Assembly (NCBI GenBank): GCA_002683825.1
Contig: NYUD01000080.1
Span: 1-57,019, forward strand
Direction: 5' to 3'
Origin: Planctomycetota bacterium
GTDB lineage: Bacteria > Planctomycetota > UBA1135 > GCA-002686595
DNA length: 57,019 bases
Part shown: positions 26,664 to 35,587 of the stretch, one piece after another
Position numbering within the stretch: the first letter of the stretch is position 1
Layout: each line of letters starts with the position of its first letter
Notes under the pieces: generated by a model
What the model saw: only the letters and a program-made list of their open reading frames with translations
The model's database searches: none
Told to the model about the DNA's origin: nothing
Translations under genes and position numbers: made by a program

Positions 26664-27230
26664 TTAGTTCGGGAACCAGTCGGCGATGGCCTGGGCGATG
26701 ACACCCGGGTTGCCCTCCGTCACCGCCATGGTGATCGGAATCCCGAGAACCAGGACGGCGCAGGTGAGAATCGCCACGGCACGCGCGAAGAGCGGTTCCA
26801 CCGTGACCTCCACGGGCGCGACAGCCCGCGCGCCGACCGGTGTGATGTGAGTCTCCCCCGAGTGGGCGGCGGGCGTGGCCACGGAGGGCACATCCTCGAC
26901 GATCTCTTCATCGAGCTCGACCTCGCCCACGTCCTCGACATCCTCCTCGAGGAGCGTGTCCATGTCCGAGATTTCCTCGGTGGCCATGCCGGTTTCCTCA
27001 AGCTCGAGATCGTCCTCGAAGACCAGCTCGTCCCCGGCGCTGCCGACATCGACGACTTCGCCTCCAATCAGCTCACTCTTCAAGCTCTCGACATCGGTCC
27101 GGCGGAGCTTCATCGTCTCGCCTTCGCGGAAGGCGCGGATCTCTCCTTCCGAAACGAGGCGCTTGAGCTCCTCTTCCCTGAGATTCAGTTCGCCGAGAGC
27201 TTCGTCGAAACTAAAGAAATCTTGTGCCAC
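26664..27230 (-). CDS. Membrane-anchored helix-turn-helix protein
   Basis: A 188-residue protein. Residues 1-55 look like an excisionase/MerR-type winged helix: FFSFDEALGELNLREEELKR, VSEGEIRAFREGETMKLRRT, DVESLKSEL. Residues about 60-115 are strongly acidic (LEEDVEDVGEVELDEEIVED). A transmembrane helix lies near residues 148-170 (FARAVAILTCAVLVLGIPIT). DNA-binding head on the cytoplasmic side and membrane anchor at the other end would suit a membrane-tethered regulator or a localisation factor. The target is unknown. The gene lies 61 bases after the small gene at 27292. Confidence 0.75.
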   Translation of the reverse strand: MAQDFFSFDEALGELNLREEELKRLVSEGEIRAFREGETMKLRRTDVESLKSELIGGEVVDVGSAGDELVFEDDLELEETGMATEEISDMDTLLEEDVEDVGEVELDEEIVEDVPSVATPAAHSGETHITPVGARAVAPVEVTVEPLFARAVAILTCAVLVLGIPITMAVTEGNPGVIAQAIADWFPN

Positions 27231-27291
27231 TACGTGTCCTCTTTATGTTGCTGGCGTGCGTTGGGTTCGCGCGTCTCACAGGGAGCCGCGA

Positions 27292-27723
27292 CTATTTATC
27301 GGGAGCGCGGCCCGAATCGAATCTTTCGGCGAGCTCTTTGAAGGTGTACTGCGATTTGTCGTTGAATCCGTTGACCTGGAGATCGAGATCGATGTTACGA
27401 GCTCCCACCCACCTGACATTCATCGTACTGCCGGTCCCCCCCGAGGCCGAGTAGACCGAGAGGTGGCGACTTTCCGTATCGATGAGATACATGATCGACC
27501 CCCCCGTCACATCAATCCCGGTCACCGCGATCATGGTGCGGTTGGAGTCGGCCGTCCCGTAGCCCGGGGTGATGGGCAGAGCCCGGGTCTGGCCGTCCGC
27601 CGATCCGTCCTGGGAACGGGCTGTGAGACCGAAGGCAAAAAGAACCAGACCGATCACCAGGATCCAGCCGGGGCTTTGCTGGCGGATACCTGCCGTCGAT
27701 GTGGAGAGTTCAGGTTTGCTCAT
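27292..27723 (-). CDS. Conserved-type small secreted or anchored protein
   Basis: A 143-residue protein with one hydrophobic segment at about 18-36 (PGWILVIGLVLFAFGLTA) followed by an extracytoplasmic part. That part contains MIAVTGIDVTGGSIMYLIDT, RHLSVYSASGGTGS and WVGARNIDLDLQVNGFNDKS. The 'VTG-DVTG-S-(I/L)-YLIDT ... VGARNIDLDL' arrangement is a small beta-rich pattern I recognise from Planctomycetota-type genomes, where it lacks a named role. It sits just behind the CNNM genes, with a gap of 23 bases, and belongs to the same run. Function unknown. Confidence 0.75.
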   Translation of the reverse strand: MSKPELSTSTAGIRQQSPGWILVIGLVLFAFGLTARSQDGSADGQTRALPITPGYGTADSNRTMIAVTGIDVTGGSIMYLIDTESRHLSVYSASGGTGSTMNVRWVGARNIDLDLQVNGFNDKSQYTFKELAERFDSGRAPDK

Positions 27724-27746
27724 GGGGGCCTCGATCGACCTCTATC

Positions 27747-28829
27747 CTATCCGTGGTTCGCAGTTGCGGAAAGCGGGCGAAAAGCGGCCTGCCCGGCAAT
27801 GACGGAAAGGAGGTCCATCAGGGTGACCAAGCCCACAGGATCCTCCGGCGACCCCACCAGGGCGAGCCTTTGGCCCGCCGCCCGCAACCGGGCGAGGGCC
27901 TGATGAACCGGCAAATCCGTCTCGAAGCTGGGGATCGTGCGCAGGGGATCCTTCCGCAAAGGTTGCTTTTCGTCCTTGGCACCGTTTTCTTCCCCTGTCA
28001 TTTTCCCGCTCGCAGCCCCGAGCATCGACGCTTCGCCCCCCCCCAGGAGATCGAGTTGGTGCAAGTAACCCACCACGGAACGCTTGCCCGCTACGTCGCG
28101 CCGCAGCGCCGGGAGCCTGGAGTGGTCGGAGCGTCGGACCCGATCGGCGACCTCATGGGGCGCCAGGTCGAGATCGATGGTCTCGACGCAGTTCCATGGC
28201 ACCGCGATCGAGGAGACCTTGGTCTGGCGAAGAACGAGGACGTTGCGCGCCAGGTCTTCCGTAGGAGCGGCCAGGATTCCCGAGCGCGTCCCTTCCGCGA
28301 GAAGCTGCAACAGTTCCTGGCGTTGCAGGGCGCGAGGTAGGTCGGACCGATCCAGCCGGAAAAGCCGTTCGAGGGCCCGCGACAATCCGTACAGCGGCAT
28401 CGTCACCGGCAGGGTCACGAGGCGCGTCAGCCAGAGGAGCGGGGCCATCACCGAGAGCAACTGATGGGGGCGGCGACGGAACAGGTCCTTCGGAAGCACC
28501 TCACCGAAAAGGAAGAGAATCGGGGTCAGCCCGATGGTCACCGCGATCTCCTCCGCCCAGGGGGGCAGGCCTCCCAGGGTGTGGACCTGATTCTCGACCA
28601 TGTAGGTCGCGAGCTCCAGCACGAGGTTGTTGCTGACGAGGAGCGTCACGAGCAAGGCCCCTTTCCTGGAGAGCAACTTCTCCAGGATGCTAGCGGCCGT
28701 TCGTCCGGCGCGGGATTCCGCCTCGATACGCGGCTGAGAAAGCGAGTACACGCCGGTCTCCGACCCGCTGAAGATCCCGCTGAGCATCACGAGAACGACC
28801 AGGGCTACGAGGAAGACTGCCAGGCTCAT
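27747..28829 (-). CDS. CNNM-type (DUF21) membrane protein with CBS domain, shorter paralog
   Basis: A 360-residue integral membrane protein. The N-terminal DUF21/CNNM domain has three to four membrane helices (about 5-30, 60-80, 95-120, 125-155) and the hallmark LVALVVLVMLSGIFSGSETG, including the SGxFSGSE(T/A)G motif of Mg/Co-efflux-type transporters. CBS-like modules follow, with SIAVPWNCVETIDLDLAPHE and QALARLRAAGQRLALVGS. The usual C-terminal CorC_HlyC domain is missing. It overlaps the longer paralog upstream by four bases. The role would be divalent cation homeostasis. Confidence 0.88.
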   Translation of the reverse strand: MSLAVFLVALVVLVMLSGIFSGSETGVYSLSQPRIEAESRAGRTAASILEKLLSRKGALLVTLLVSNNLVLELATYMVENQVHTLGGLPPWAEEIAVTIGLTPILFLFGEVLPKDLFRRRPHQLLSVMAPLLWLTRLVTLPVTMPLYGLSRALERLFRLDRSDLPRALQRQELLQLLAEGTRSGILAAPTEDLARNVLVLRQTKVSSIAVPWNCVETIDLDLAPHEVADRVRRSDHSRLPALRRDVAGKRSVVGYLHQLDLLGGGEASMLGAASGKMTGEENGAKDEKQPLRKDPLRTIPSFETDLPVHQALARLRAAGQRLALVGSPEDPVGLVTLMDLLSVIAGQAAFRPLSATANHG

Positions 28830-30076
28830 CGATTCGCCCTCCCCAACCTCTGGGTCCTGGAAGAGTCGCTGACACCGATGTCCACCGTGAGGAGGCGGCG
28901 CCCGCGAACCTCGTGTACCTCCATCTCCAACCCGCCGGTGCTCACCTCATCGCCCGCGCGTGGAATACGGCCCAGAAGAGCTGTGACGAAACCGCCGACG
29001 GTCTCGAAATCCCGGGGCACGACTTCGAGTCCGAAGTGTTCGTTCCAGTCTCGAATCGGAAGTCCGCCGGAAACACGAAAGCGCCCCTCGCCGATGGGTA
29101 CGACGGCGGGAACGCGCATCTCGTCCTCCGTGCGCAGGTCTCCCACGATCTCCTCGAAGACGTCCTCGGCCGTCACGAAACCCGCCGTGCCTCCCCACTC
29201 ATCAACGACCACGGCACCCGAGGTCCGATCCTCGTGCAAGGAACGCAGTAGATCCATCGCACTGGCGACTTCAGGCACGAACTTGACCGGCATCACGAGC
29301 TGCCGCACGGGTCGTTTGCGCTTGCGCAAGAGATCGCGTACCGCCACGCGTCCGACCACGTGATCGGGACCGCCGTCCACGACCGGTAGCCATGCCTGAC
29401 GCTGCCAAAGGGCCGCACTGCAAACCCCGTCGCGCTCGTTCCCCGAGATATCGAGAAAGAGCGTATCCACCCGCGGCTTCATGATCTCGCGCACTCGGAT
29501 GTCGTCCAGCTCGATGATCTCGGTCAAGAGATCCGCTTCCGACTCGAGCAAGACCCCCTCCTCAGCACCGCGCTCCATGACCCTGGCAAGGAGGTCGGGG
29601 GTAATCCCGCGCTCGGGACGCAGAAAGCGGTCGAGCTGGCGCTGGACGGCTTCCAAAAGCGAGAGGATCGGACGTGCCAGAGGAAACAAGAGGACGTAGG
29701 CCACACGGATCCCCGGCGTAGTGATCCGCGCGACGAAAGCGGGCGCCGCCAAAGCCAGGGTCTTCGGCAGGATTTCGCCGAAAACCAGGAGCGCCACCAA
29801 CGCACCCAAACCGACGAGCACCTTACCGAGACCTTCACCCTGCGGAACGAGGCGCGCGGCGAAAGCGAAGAACGAAACGTTGACCACCAGATTGCAGAGC
29901 AGGACGGTCACCAGCAACCGACGTGAATCGTGCAACATCCGCCGCAGGGTCTTGGCGCTCTTCGAGCGCTCTTTGGGAGTGAGACTGAAAAACGCGGTTT
30001 CCGACGAACTGAAGAAGCCCGAGCAAACGAGCAACCCCGCGAGCAGCGCCCACAGCCACGCAGGAACTTCGATCAA
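28826..30076 (-). CDS. CNNM-type (DUF21) membrane protein with CBS pair and CorC_HlyC domain
   Basis: A 416-residue paralog of the protein at 27747. The DUF21 domain spans about 5-180 with SGFFSSSETAFFSL and FGEILPKTLAL motifs and several hydrophobic helices. Two CBS domains lie at about 205-320 (VREIMKPRVDTLFLDISG, GAVVVDEWGGTAGFVTAEDV). The C-terminal CorC_HlyC domain follows (about 330-410, FRVSGGLPIRDWNEHFGLEV and VGGFVTALLGRIPRAGD). Such proteins are linked to magnesium and cobalt export. It overlaps the histidine kinase upstream and the shorter paralog downstream by four bases each, which implies tight translational coupling. Confidence 0.92.
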   Translation of the reverse strand: MIEVPAWLWALLAGLLVCSGFFSSSETAFFSLTPKERSKSAKTLRRMLHDSRRLLVTVLLCNLVVNVSFFAFAARLVPQGEGLGKVLVGLGALVALLVFGEILPKTLALAAPAFVARITTPGIRVAYVLLFPLARPILSLLEAVQRQLDRFLRPERGITPDLLARVMERGAEEGVLLESEADLLTEIIELDDIRVREIMKPRVDTLFLDISGNERDGVCSAALWQRQAWLPVVDGGPDHVVGRVAVRDLLRKRKRPVRQLVMPVKFVPEVASAMDLLRSLHEDRTSGAVVVDEWGGTAGFVTAEDVFEEIVGDLRTEDEMRVPAVVPIGEGRFRVSGGLPIRDWNEHFGLEVVPRDFETVGGFVTALLGRIPRAGDEVSTGGLEMEVHEVRGRRLLTVDIGVSDSSRTQRLGRANR

Positions 30077-31635
30077 GAATGGGCCTCCTTCGCGGGAACC
30101 CCATGCGCGGCCGGGAACCAGAGCCCAACCTCGAAGTAGAGCCCGGCTTCGCTCGAGAGACGCACCTTGCCTCCATGCTGTTCGAGCGTGTTGTGAACCA
30201 GGGCAAGACCCAACCCGCTGCCCTTCCCCACACCCTTGGTGCTGAAGAAGAGATCCGCAACTCGTTCCAGTTCCTCCTCGGCCACCCCCGGCCCGTTGTC
30301 GCGCACCCTGAGGAGCACGCCATCGCCTGCGACCTCCAGGAACACGTCGATGCGCGGGCCACCCACGTCCTTCGTTCCGCCCTCCTCCAGCGCGTCGAGG
30401 GCGTTGGCGAACAGGTTGAGTATCGCCTGGCCGATCTCGGTTCGAGAACCAAGAACGATCGCGTGAGCCTCGCTGGGCAGTTCCCAGGCGAGTCGAACCG
30501 CCCCTTTCTCGGCGCGATGTCTTACCAGCTCGATCGCATCGTCGATCGCATCCCTCAGGTCCACCTCGGACATCTGCGTTTCCCGCGGCGTAAACCGGCG
30601 CAGGCGCGCCACCGTTTCGGCGATACGGTCGAGCCCCTTCGCAAGGAGACGCAGATAGCTCGAGCGTCGCTCCTCGTCCAGGTCGCCGCCCTCCAGGCTC
30701 GTCACGGCGTTTTGCAGACCGCCAAGAGGATTGTTGATCTCGTGGGCGATCCCCGCGGCCAGCTCACCCATGGCCGCCAAGCGCCTTTGGCGCATCAAAG
30801 CCGCCTCGGCCGTGCGCGCCTTTTGTGTGGCGACGCGCACCTCCTCGGAGAGGATGTGATTGAAGCTCGAAACCTTGGCCGTCATCGAATTGAACGAGCG
30901 CACGAGGTCCGCGAGTTCATCGCGGCGTTTGGGATCTGGCAATCGATGGGAGAAGTCGCCTTCGCGTACCCGCCGTGCGCCGCCGGCCAGCTGGGCGACG
31001 GGGTCGAGGACCAGGCGCTTCAGAGCCAGGAACGATCCGGCCGTCAGCAGGACGGTCGATACCAGAAACCAGGGCAGCATCCTCAACAAGAGCGTCATGC
31101 GGTCGAGATCGGCCTCCACCCGATACCAGAGCCCACCCCAGTTGTCCGTCCCCAGGGGGTCAGCGATGGGAACCGCAAACCCTCCATCCGCTGCAAAGAC
31201 CAGGCGGTTCGCCTCGATGGCTTGCGCGACCGCGGCAAGCGCATGGCGGCGCACGAAATCCGGTGGCCGATTGTGGAGCCCGGAGGGATTCAGATCGATG
31301 CCCTTGGCCACGACCACGCCCGACTGAACCTCGAGGTTCTTGTCGACCAGAATGGAATCGGCGAGGTTGCCCCAGAGCGGTGAACGCAGGATATATCCGA
31401 GGTTCGGTCCGCCCTCGCGGATCAGACTGTTCTTGATCGAGTTGACGAGCTCCCTCGACAGTCTCTCCGCCAGCTCGCGGTTCGCATCGAACTGCAGGCC
31501 ATACAGAAAGATACCGCCCGCTCCGAAGACAGAGAGGTTGATCAGAAAGACCAAACACAAGACCCGCGTGGGTAGCGAGTCGCGAATCCGCCCCGCAATC
31601 GAGGATCCGGATTTGTTCTTTCCTGGAGGTCTCAC
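30073..31635 (-). CDS. Sensor histidine kinase with HAMP domain
   Basis: A 520-residue two-transmembrane kinase. The first helix is at about 22-46 (TRVLCLVFLINLSVFGAGGI), an extracytoplasmic sensor follows (about 50-190), and a second helix at about 190-210 (LLRMLPWFLVSTVLLTAGSF). A HAMP-type linker comes next (RVREGDFSHRLPDPKRRDEL). The H box GIAHEINNPLGG contains the phosphorylated histidine, the N box is LNLFANALDALEE, then DNGPGV and GSGLGLALVHNTL form the ATP lid. No response regulator is adjacent. The gene overlaps both pilC and the CNNM gene by four bases, so it is translated with the pilus platform gene. Confidence 0.93.
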   Translation of the reverse strand: MRPPGKNKSGSSIAGRIRDSLPTRVLCLVFLINLSVFGAGGIFLYGLQFDANRELAERLSRELVNSIKNSLIREGGPNLGYILRSPLWGNLADSILVDKNLEVQSGVVVAKGIDLNPSGLHNRPPDFVRRHALAAVAQAIEANRLVFAADGGFAVPIADPLGTDNWGGLWYRVEADLDRMTLLLRMLPWFLVSTVLLTAGSFLALKRLVLDPVAQLAGGARRVREGDFSHRLPDPKRRDELADLVRSFNSMTAKVSSFNHILSEEVRVATQKARTAEAALMRQRRLAAMGELAAGIAHEINNPLGGLQNAVTSLEGGDLDEERRSSYLRLLAKGLDRIAETVARLRRFTPRETQMSEVDLRDAIDDAIELVRHRAEKGAVRLAWELPSEAHAIVLGSRTEIGQAILNLFANALDALEEGGTKDVGGPRIDVFLEVAGDGVLLRVRDNGPGVAEEELERVADLFFSTKGVGKGSGLGLALVHNTLEQHGGKVRLSSEAGLYFEVGLWFPAAHGVPAKEAHS

Positions 31636-32771
31636 GGTGAGTTGAGCGAACTCATGATTCTCATCAGCGGCAGGAACAAGGCCACGACGATGAAGCCGAC
31701 AAACACGGCCACAAGAATGAGCAAGATCGGCTCGAGAACCTTGAAGAAAATACCGATGTCACGATCCACCTTGGACTCGTAGGCGTCGGCTACACGCAGA
31801 AGCATGCCGTCCAGCTCGCCCGTTTGCTCGCCGACATCGACCATGTTGCAAACGAGGTCATCAAAGACGCCCGTCTCCTCCATCGGCCGAGCGATCCCCT
31901 CGCCCTCGCGCACCACCTTGCGGATACTCTCGACACCGCCGATCAGAACCTCGTTGGCGGAGGTGTCGCGGACGATTACCAGGGCGTCCAGGTGGGGGAC
32001 ACCGGCTTGCAACAGGGTTCCAAACGTGCGCGCAAAAGCGGCGATCAAGCCTTGCTTGATCAACGAACCCAGCAGGGGGAGCGCAAGCAACCAGCTGTGC
32101 ATCCGATAACGATAGGCTCCCCCGCGGCGCATCATCAGGCCGTGCAGCAAGATGAGCACGACGGGCAGGCCGAACACGACGTACCAGTAGGAGACCGTGA
32201 ATTGGCTTACGTTGAGAAGAATCCGGGTCTCCCCCGGCAGTTCTATGCCGAAGGAATCGAAGATCACTCGGAATTTCGGAATGACCAGGGCGATGACCGC
32301 CGAGACGACGCCCATGGCAACGACCACGATGACGAGCGGATAGACCATCGCGCTGGTCACCTTGCCGCGAATGTCGGCGATCCGTTCGCGGTAGTGGGCC
32401 AGCCGTTCGAGGATGCGGTCGAGAACACCGCCGGCCTCACCCGCATGCACCAGGGAAGAGTACAGCGAATCGAAGACACGCTCGTGCTTCGCCATCGCTT
32501 CGGACAGGGGAGCGCCGCTGGAGACGTCTTCGACCAGTTCCCCGAGGACCGTCTTGAACGGCCCCGGCTTCATCTGCCCTTCGAGCACATTCAAGGCGCG
32601 CACGATCGGAATGCCCGCGGAGAACAGGGTGGCCAATTGCACGGTGAAATCGGTCACGGCCCGGTCGGAAACGCGCCTGATCCCGCGCGGCTTTCCGGCG
32701 GCTCGGGGGGCCGCAGCCTGCTCTTCACGCCCGCTCGGGCGAACTACGCGCCGCTGAAGTCTTCTCGCCAT
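31632..32771 (-). CDS. pilC: Type IV pilus inner-membrane platform protein PilC (GspF family)
   Basis: A 379-residue membrane protein with the doubled GspF domain. The first domain opens with DFTVQLATLFSAGIPIVRAL and the second with FARTFGTLLQAGVPHLDALV, both showing the 'F-x-x-x-L-x-x-L-x-x-A-G-(I/V)-P' pattern. Membrane helices lie at about 145-170, 195-220 and 350-375 (LEPILLILVAVFVGFIVVAL). It anchors the pilus motor ATPases and drives pilin insertion. A basic head (MARRLQRRVVRPSGREEQAA) precedes the first domain. The gene follows pilB1 by 24 bases and overlaps the kinase gene by four. Confidence 0.93.
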   Translation of the reverse strand: MARRLQRRVVRPSGREEQAAAPRAAGKPRGIRRVSDRAVTDFTVQLATLFSAGIPIVRALNVLEGQMKPGPFKTVLGELVEDVSSGAPLSEAMAKHERVFDSLYSSLVHAGEAGGVLDRILERLAHYRERIADIRGKVTSAMVYPLVIVVVAMGVVSAVIALVIPKFRVIFDSFGIELPGETRILLNVSQFTVSYWYVVFGLPVVLILLHGLMMRRGGAYRYRMHSWLLALPLLGSLIKQGLIAAFARTFGTLLQAGVPHLDALVIVRDTSANEVLIGGVESIRKVVREGEGIARPMEETGVFDDLVCNMVDVGEQTGELDGMLLRVADAYESKVDRDIGIFFKVLEPILLILVAVFVGFIVVALFLPLMRIMSSLNSP

Positions 32772-32795
32772 GGGGTTCTAGCTTACCGGGATGCC

Positions 32796-34472
32796 CTACC
32801 AGGTACCCATCGTCTCGCGTATCACTTCTTCCAGGGTCGTCACGCCGGCTAGCACGCAGGCTATGCCGCTGTCGCGCAGCTCGGTCATCCCGGCCGAACA
32901 GGCGCGCTTGCGAATCTCGGCCGTAGACAGGTTTGCGAGCACCGCTCGACGCAAGGCCTCGTCCAACTGCATGACCTCGATGATGGCGGTCCGTCCACGA
33001 TAGCCGGTGTGGAAGCACGCCTCGCAGCCCTTGCCATAGGCCAGCCGTGCGCCGCGGAGTTTGTCGGCCTCTGCACCCAGTTCGCGTAGCATTTCCTCGT
33101 CGGGCTCGTAAGTGGTCTTGCACTCCTTGCACACACGACGAACCAATCGTTGGGCCACCACGGCTTCCAATGTAGCGGTGATGAGGAAGGGTTCCAACCC
33201 CAGATCCACCAGACGCGTGATCGCGCTGGGCGCGTCGTTGGTGTGAACGGTGGCGAACACCGTGTGCCCGGTCAAACTGGCTTCGACCGCCACCTGGGCT
33301 GTCTCGGAGTCGCGGATCTCACCGACGAGAATCTTGTCTGGATCCTGACGCAAGACGGTGCGCAGCACAGCAGGGTAGGTGACGCCGATTTCCTCATTGA
33401 TAGGCACCTGAATGATGCCTTCGATGTCGTACTCGACGGGATCCTCCACCGTGATGATCTTTACCGAGGGATCGTTCGCCCGGCCCAGCATCGAATAGAG
33501 CGTGGTCGTCTTTCCCGAACCCGTCGGACCCGTGACCAGCACGATCCCGTGGGGCAGCTGGGTCAGAGCTGCCAGTACTTCGACCTCTTCCTTGGCCATC
33601 CCCAGTGCTTCGAGATCGAGGCTGACAGCCGCGCGATCCAGGACCCGCAGGACGCACCCTTCACCGGCGATTCCGGGCATCGTCGCAACGCGCAGGTCCA
33701 CGGGGCGTCCGCCGATCGACAGGGCGATGCGACCATCCTGCGGCAGCTTGGTTTCGGCGATATCCAGATCGCTCATGACCTTGATCCGGGAGATCAAGGG
33801 CGCCGCAAGGTGTGCCGGAGGCGATTCGATCTCGTACAACGATCCATCGACCCGATAGCGGATGCGAAGCGTTTCCGGAAACACCTCGAAGTGGACGTCG
33901 CTGGCCCGGTCGGCGATCGCGCGATGCAGGATCGAGTTCAAGAGGCGGACGACGGGTGCGCTTTGGGCCGCCGATTCGACGTCGGATCCTTCCGACTGAC
34001 GCGCCGCCGCGGCGATCGCATCGGCGAGGGACTCCTCTTCACCGTAGAGTTCCTTGACGCGTGCGAGGATCGACTTGGCGTCGGCCACTGCCCCCTCGAC
34101 CTCGAGCCCGGTCGTGAAGGCGAGATCCTCGAGCACGGCCGTGTTCAGCGGATCCGACAGCGCGACCTTCAGCCGTCGCCCATCCACCGACAGGGGCAGG
34201 ACACTGTAGGCATGGGCGGTCGCCGCGTCGATGAGCGCCAGGGCCTCTTCGCTCGGTGTGATGCGACTGAGATCCACCGAACCGAGCCCTGACTGCTCGG
34301 CGAGGCCCGCAGCCACATCGGCATCCGTGCAATGGCCAAGCGCGACGAGGTGCTGGCCGATCAGCCCCCCCTGTTTACGCTGTTCGGACAGGGCCTCCTG
34401 AATCTGGCCTTCACGAACGGCTCCCCTCTTCTTCAGGACCTGACCGATGAGTTTGCGACCGCTCTCTACCAT
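32796..34472 (-). CDS. pilB: Type IV pilus/type II secretion assembly ATPase, first copy (PilB/GspE)
   Basis: A 558-residue ATPase; ATG 34472 shares one base with the pilT stop (TGATG). The MshEN-like N-terminal domain runs to about 140 (LIGQVLKKRGAVREGQIQEA). The ATPase core has Walker A GPTGSGKTTTLYS, an Asp box ITVEDPVEY, Walker B LVGEIRDSETA and a His box TVHTNDA. A four-cysteine zinc site is present (CKECKT ... CEACFHTGYRG). These enzymes power pilin polymerisation. A frame extension to 35180 is antisense to pilT and not real. A second copy sits upstream at 35588. Confidence 0.95.
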   Translation of the reverse strand: MVESGRKLIGQVLKKRGAVREGQIQEALSEQRKQGGLIGQHLVALGHCTDADVAAGLAEQSGLGSVDLSRITPSEEALALIDAATAHAYSVLPLSVDGRRLKVALSDPLNTAVLEDLAFTTGLEVEGAVADAKSILARVKELYGEEESLADAIAAAARQSEGSDVESAAQSAPVVRLLNSILHRAIADRASDVHFEVFPETLRIRYRVDGSLYEIESPPAHLAAPLISRIKVMSDLDIAETKLPQDGRIALSIGGRPVDLRVATMPGIAGEGCVLRVLDRAAVSLDLEALGMAKEEVEVLAALTQLPHGIVLVTGPTGSGKTTTLYSMLGRANDPSVKIITVEDPVEYDIEGIIQVPINEEIGVTYPAVLRTVLRQDPDKILVGEIRDSETAQVAVEASLTGHTVFATVHTNDAPSAITRLVDLGLEPFLITATLEAVVAQRLVRRVCKECKTTYEPDEEMLRELGAEADKLRGARLAYGKGCEACFHTGYRGRTAIIEVMQLDEALRRAVLANLSTAEIRKRACSAGMTELRDSGIACVLAGVTTLEEVIRETMGTW

Positions 34473-35521
34473 CAGAGACGGGCCTCGAGGTCGGCTCGAA
34501 CCTGGGCGGCATCGAGCGCGACGTCGCGGTCGATGGCCTCCTTCTCCACCAGGTCCAGGAGATAGTCGTCGAGGGTGACCATGCCGAAACGACGGGAGGT
34601 CTGGATCGTCGACTGGATCTTGTGGGTTTCGCTCTTGCGGATCAGGTTTCCGATGGCGGCCGACATCAACATGACCTCGAAGGCCGCCACACGCCCCCTC
34701 CCCCCCCTGCGGGGCAGAAGCACCTGGGAGATGACCGACACGATCGAAACCGAGAGCTGGGCACGAATCTGTTCCTGCTGGTGCGCCGGGAAGGCATCGA
34801 TGATGCGATCTACCGTCCGGGCGCTGCCGGTCGTGTGCAGCGTTCCGAAGACCAGGTGCCCGGTCTCTGCAGCGGTGATCGCGGCCGAGATCGTCTCCAG
34901 ATCGCGCATCTCGCCCAGCAGAATCACGTCCGGATCCTGTCGCAACACACGGCGCATCGCCTCGGGAAAGTTGGGCACATCGTCGCCGATCTCGCGCTGG
35001 GTCACCAGCCCCTGCTTGTGCGGGTGGTAGTACTCGATCGGATCTTCGATCGTGATGATGTGACGGTTTTGATTCTCGTTGATCCAGTCGATCATCGAGG
35101 CGAGGGTCGTCGTCTTGCCGGATCCGGTCGGCCCGGTGATAAGCACCAATCCGCGAGGACGGCGCAGGGTTTCGACGCAACTCGCTGGAAGCCCGATCTC
35201 ATCGAGACTCAACATCTTCGAGGGGATCAACCGCAACACGGCTGAAAAACGACCCCGCTGACGCATCACGCTGACGCGAAAGCGGTTGCCCGTTTCGTGG
35301 GCCAAACCGAAGTCCACCGTCCCCCGCTCGGTGACCTCTTTCCAGCGCGCTTCCGTGCAGAGCTCTCTGCAGAGCACCTCGGCACTCGCGTCATCCAGTG
35401 GCACGGCCTCGAGCGCCCTCAATCCGCCCTCGAGCCGCACCACCGGAGGGCGGCCGGGATTCAGGTGGAGGTCGGACGCGTTGCGCTCGATCGCGATCGT
35501 CATCAGGTCGTATGCGCCCAT
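34472..35521 (-). CDS. pilT: Twitching-motility retraction ATPase PilT
   Basis: A 349-residue ATPase. It has the short PilT N-terminal domain (ASDLHLNPGRPPVVRLEGGL), Walker A GPTGSGKTTTLAS, Asp box ITIEDPIEY, Walker B LLGEMRDLETI, and the His box TLHTTGSARTVDRIID. Near the end it has the AFEVMLMSAAIGNLIRKSETHK block, the PilT-specific AIRNLIRE-type region. It depolymerises the pilus for retraction. It lies between two assembly ATPase genes, with 66 bases to pilB2 and a one-base overlap with pilB1. Confidence 0.96.
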   Translation of the reverse strand: MGAYDLMTIAIERNASDLHLNPGRPPVVRLEGGLRALEAVPLDDASAEVLCRELCTEARWKEVTERGTVDFGLAHETGNRFRVSVMRQRGRFSAVLRLIPSKMLSLDEIGLPASCVETLRRPRGLVLITGPTGSGKTTTLASMIDWINENQNRHIITIEDPIEYYHPHKQGLVTQREIGDDVPNFPEAMRRVLRQDPDVILLGEMRDLETISAAITAAETGHLVFGTLHTTGSARTVDRIIDAFPAHQQEQIRAQLSVSIVSVISQVLLPRRGGRGRVAAFEVMLMSAAIGNLIRKSETHKIQSTIQTSRRFGMVTLDDYLLDLVEKEAIDRDVALDAAQVRADLEARL

Positions 35522-35587
35522 GAATCTCCTTTTCGTCGTGGAGTCGTCTCGTGGCTCGTCATCGCCGTGGGTCTCCTGGCCGAACTA

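Noticed and set aside
34473..35180. In-frame extension of pilB1 over the pilT gene
   Set aside because: It is an alternate-frame reading of pilT with Arg-rich sequence; the MshEN head begins at 34472.
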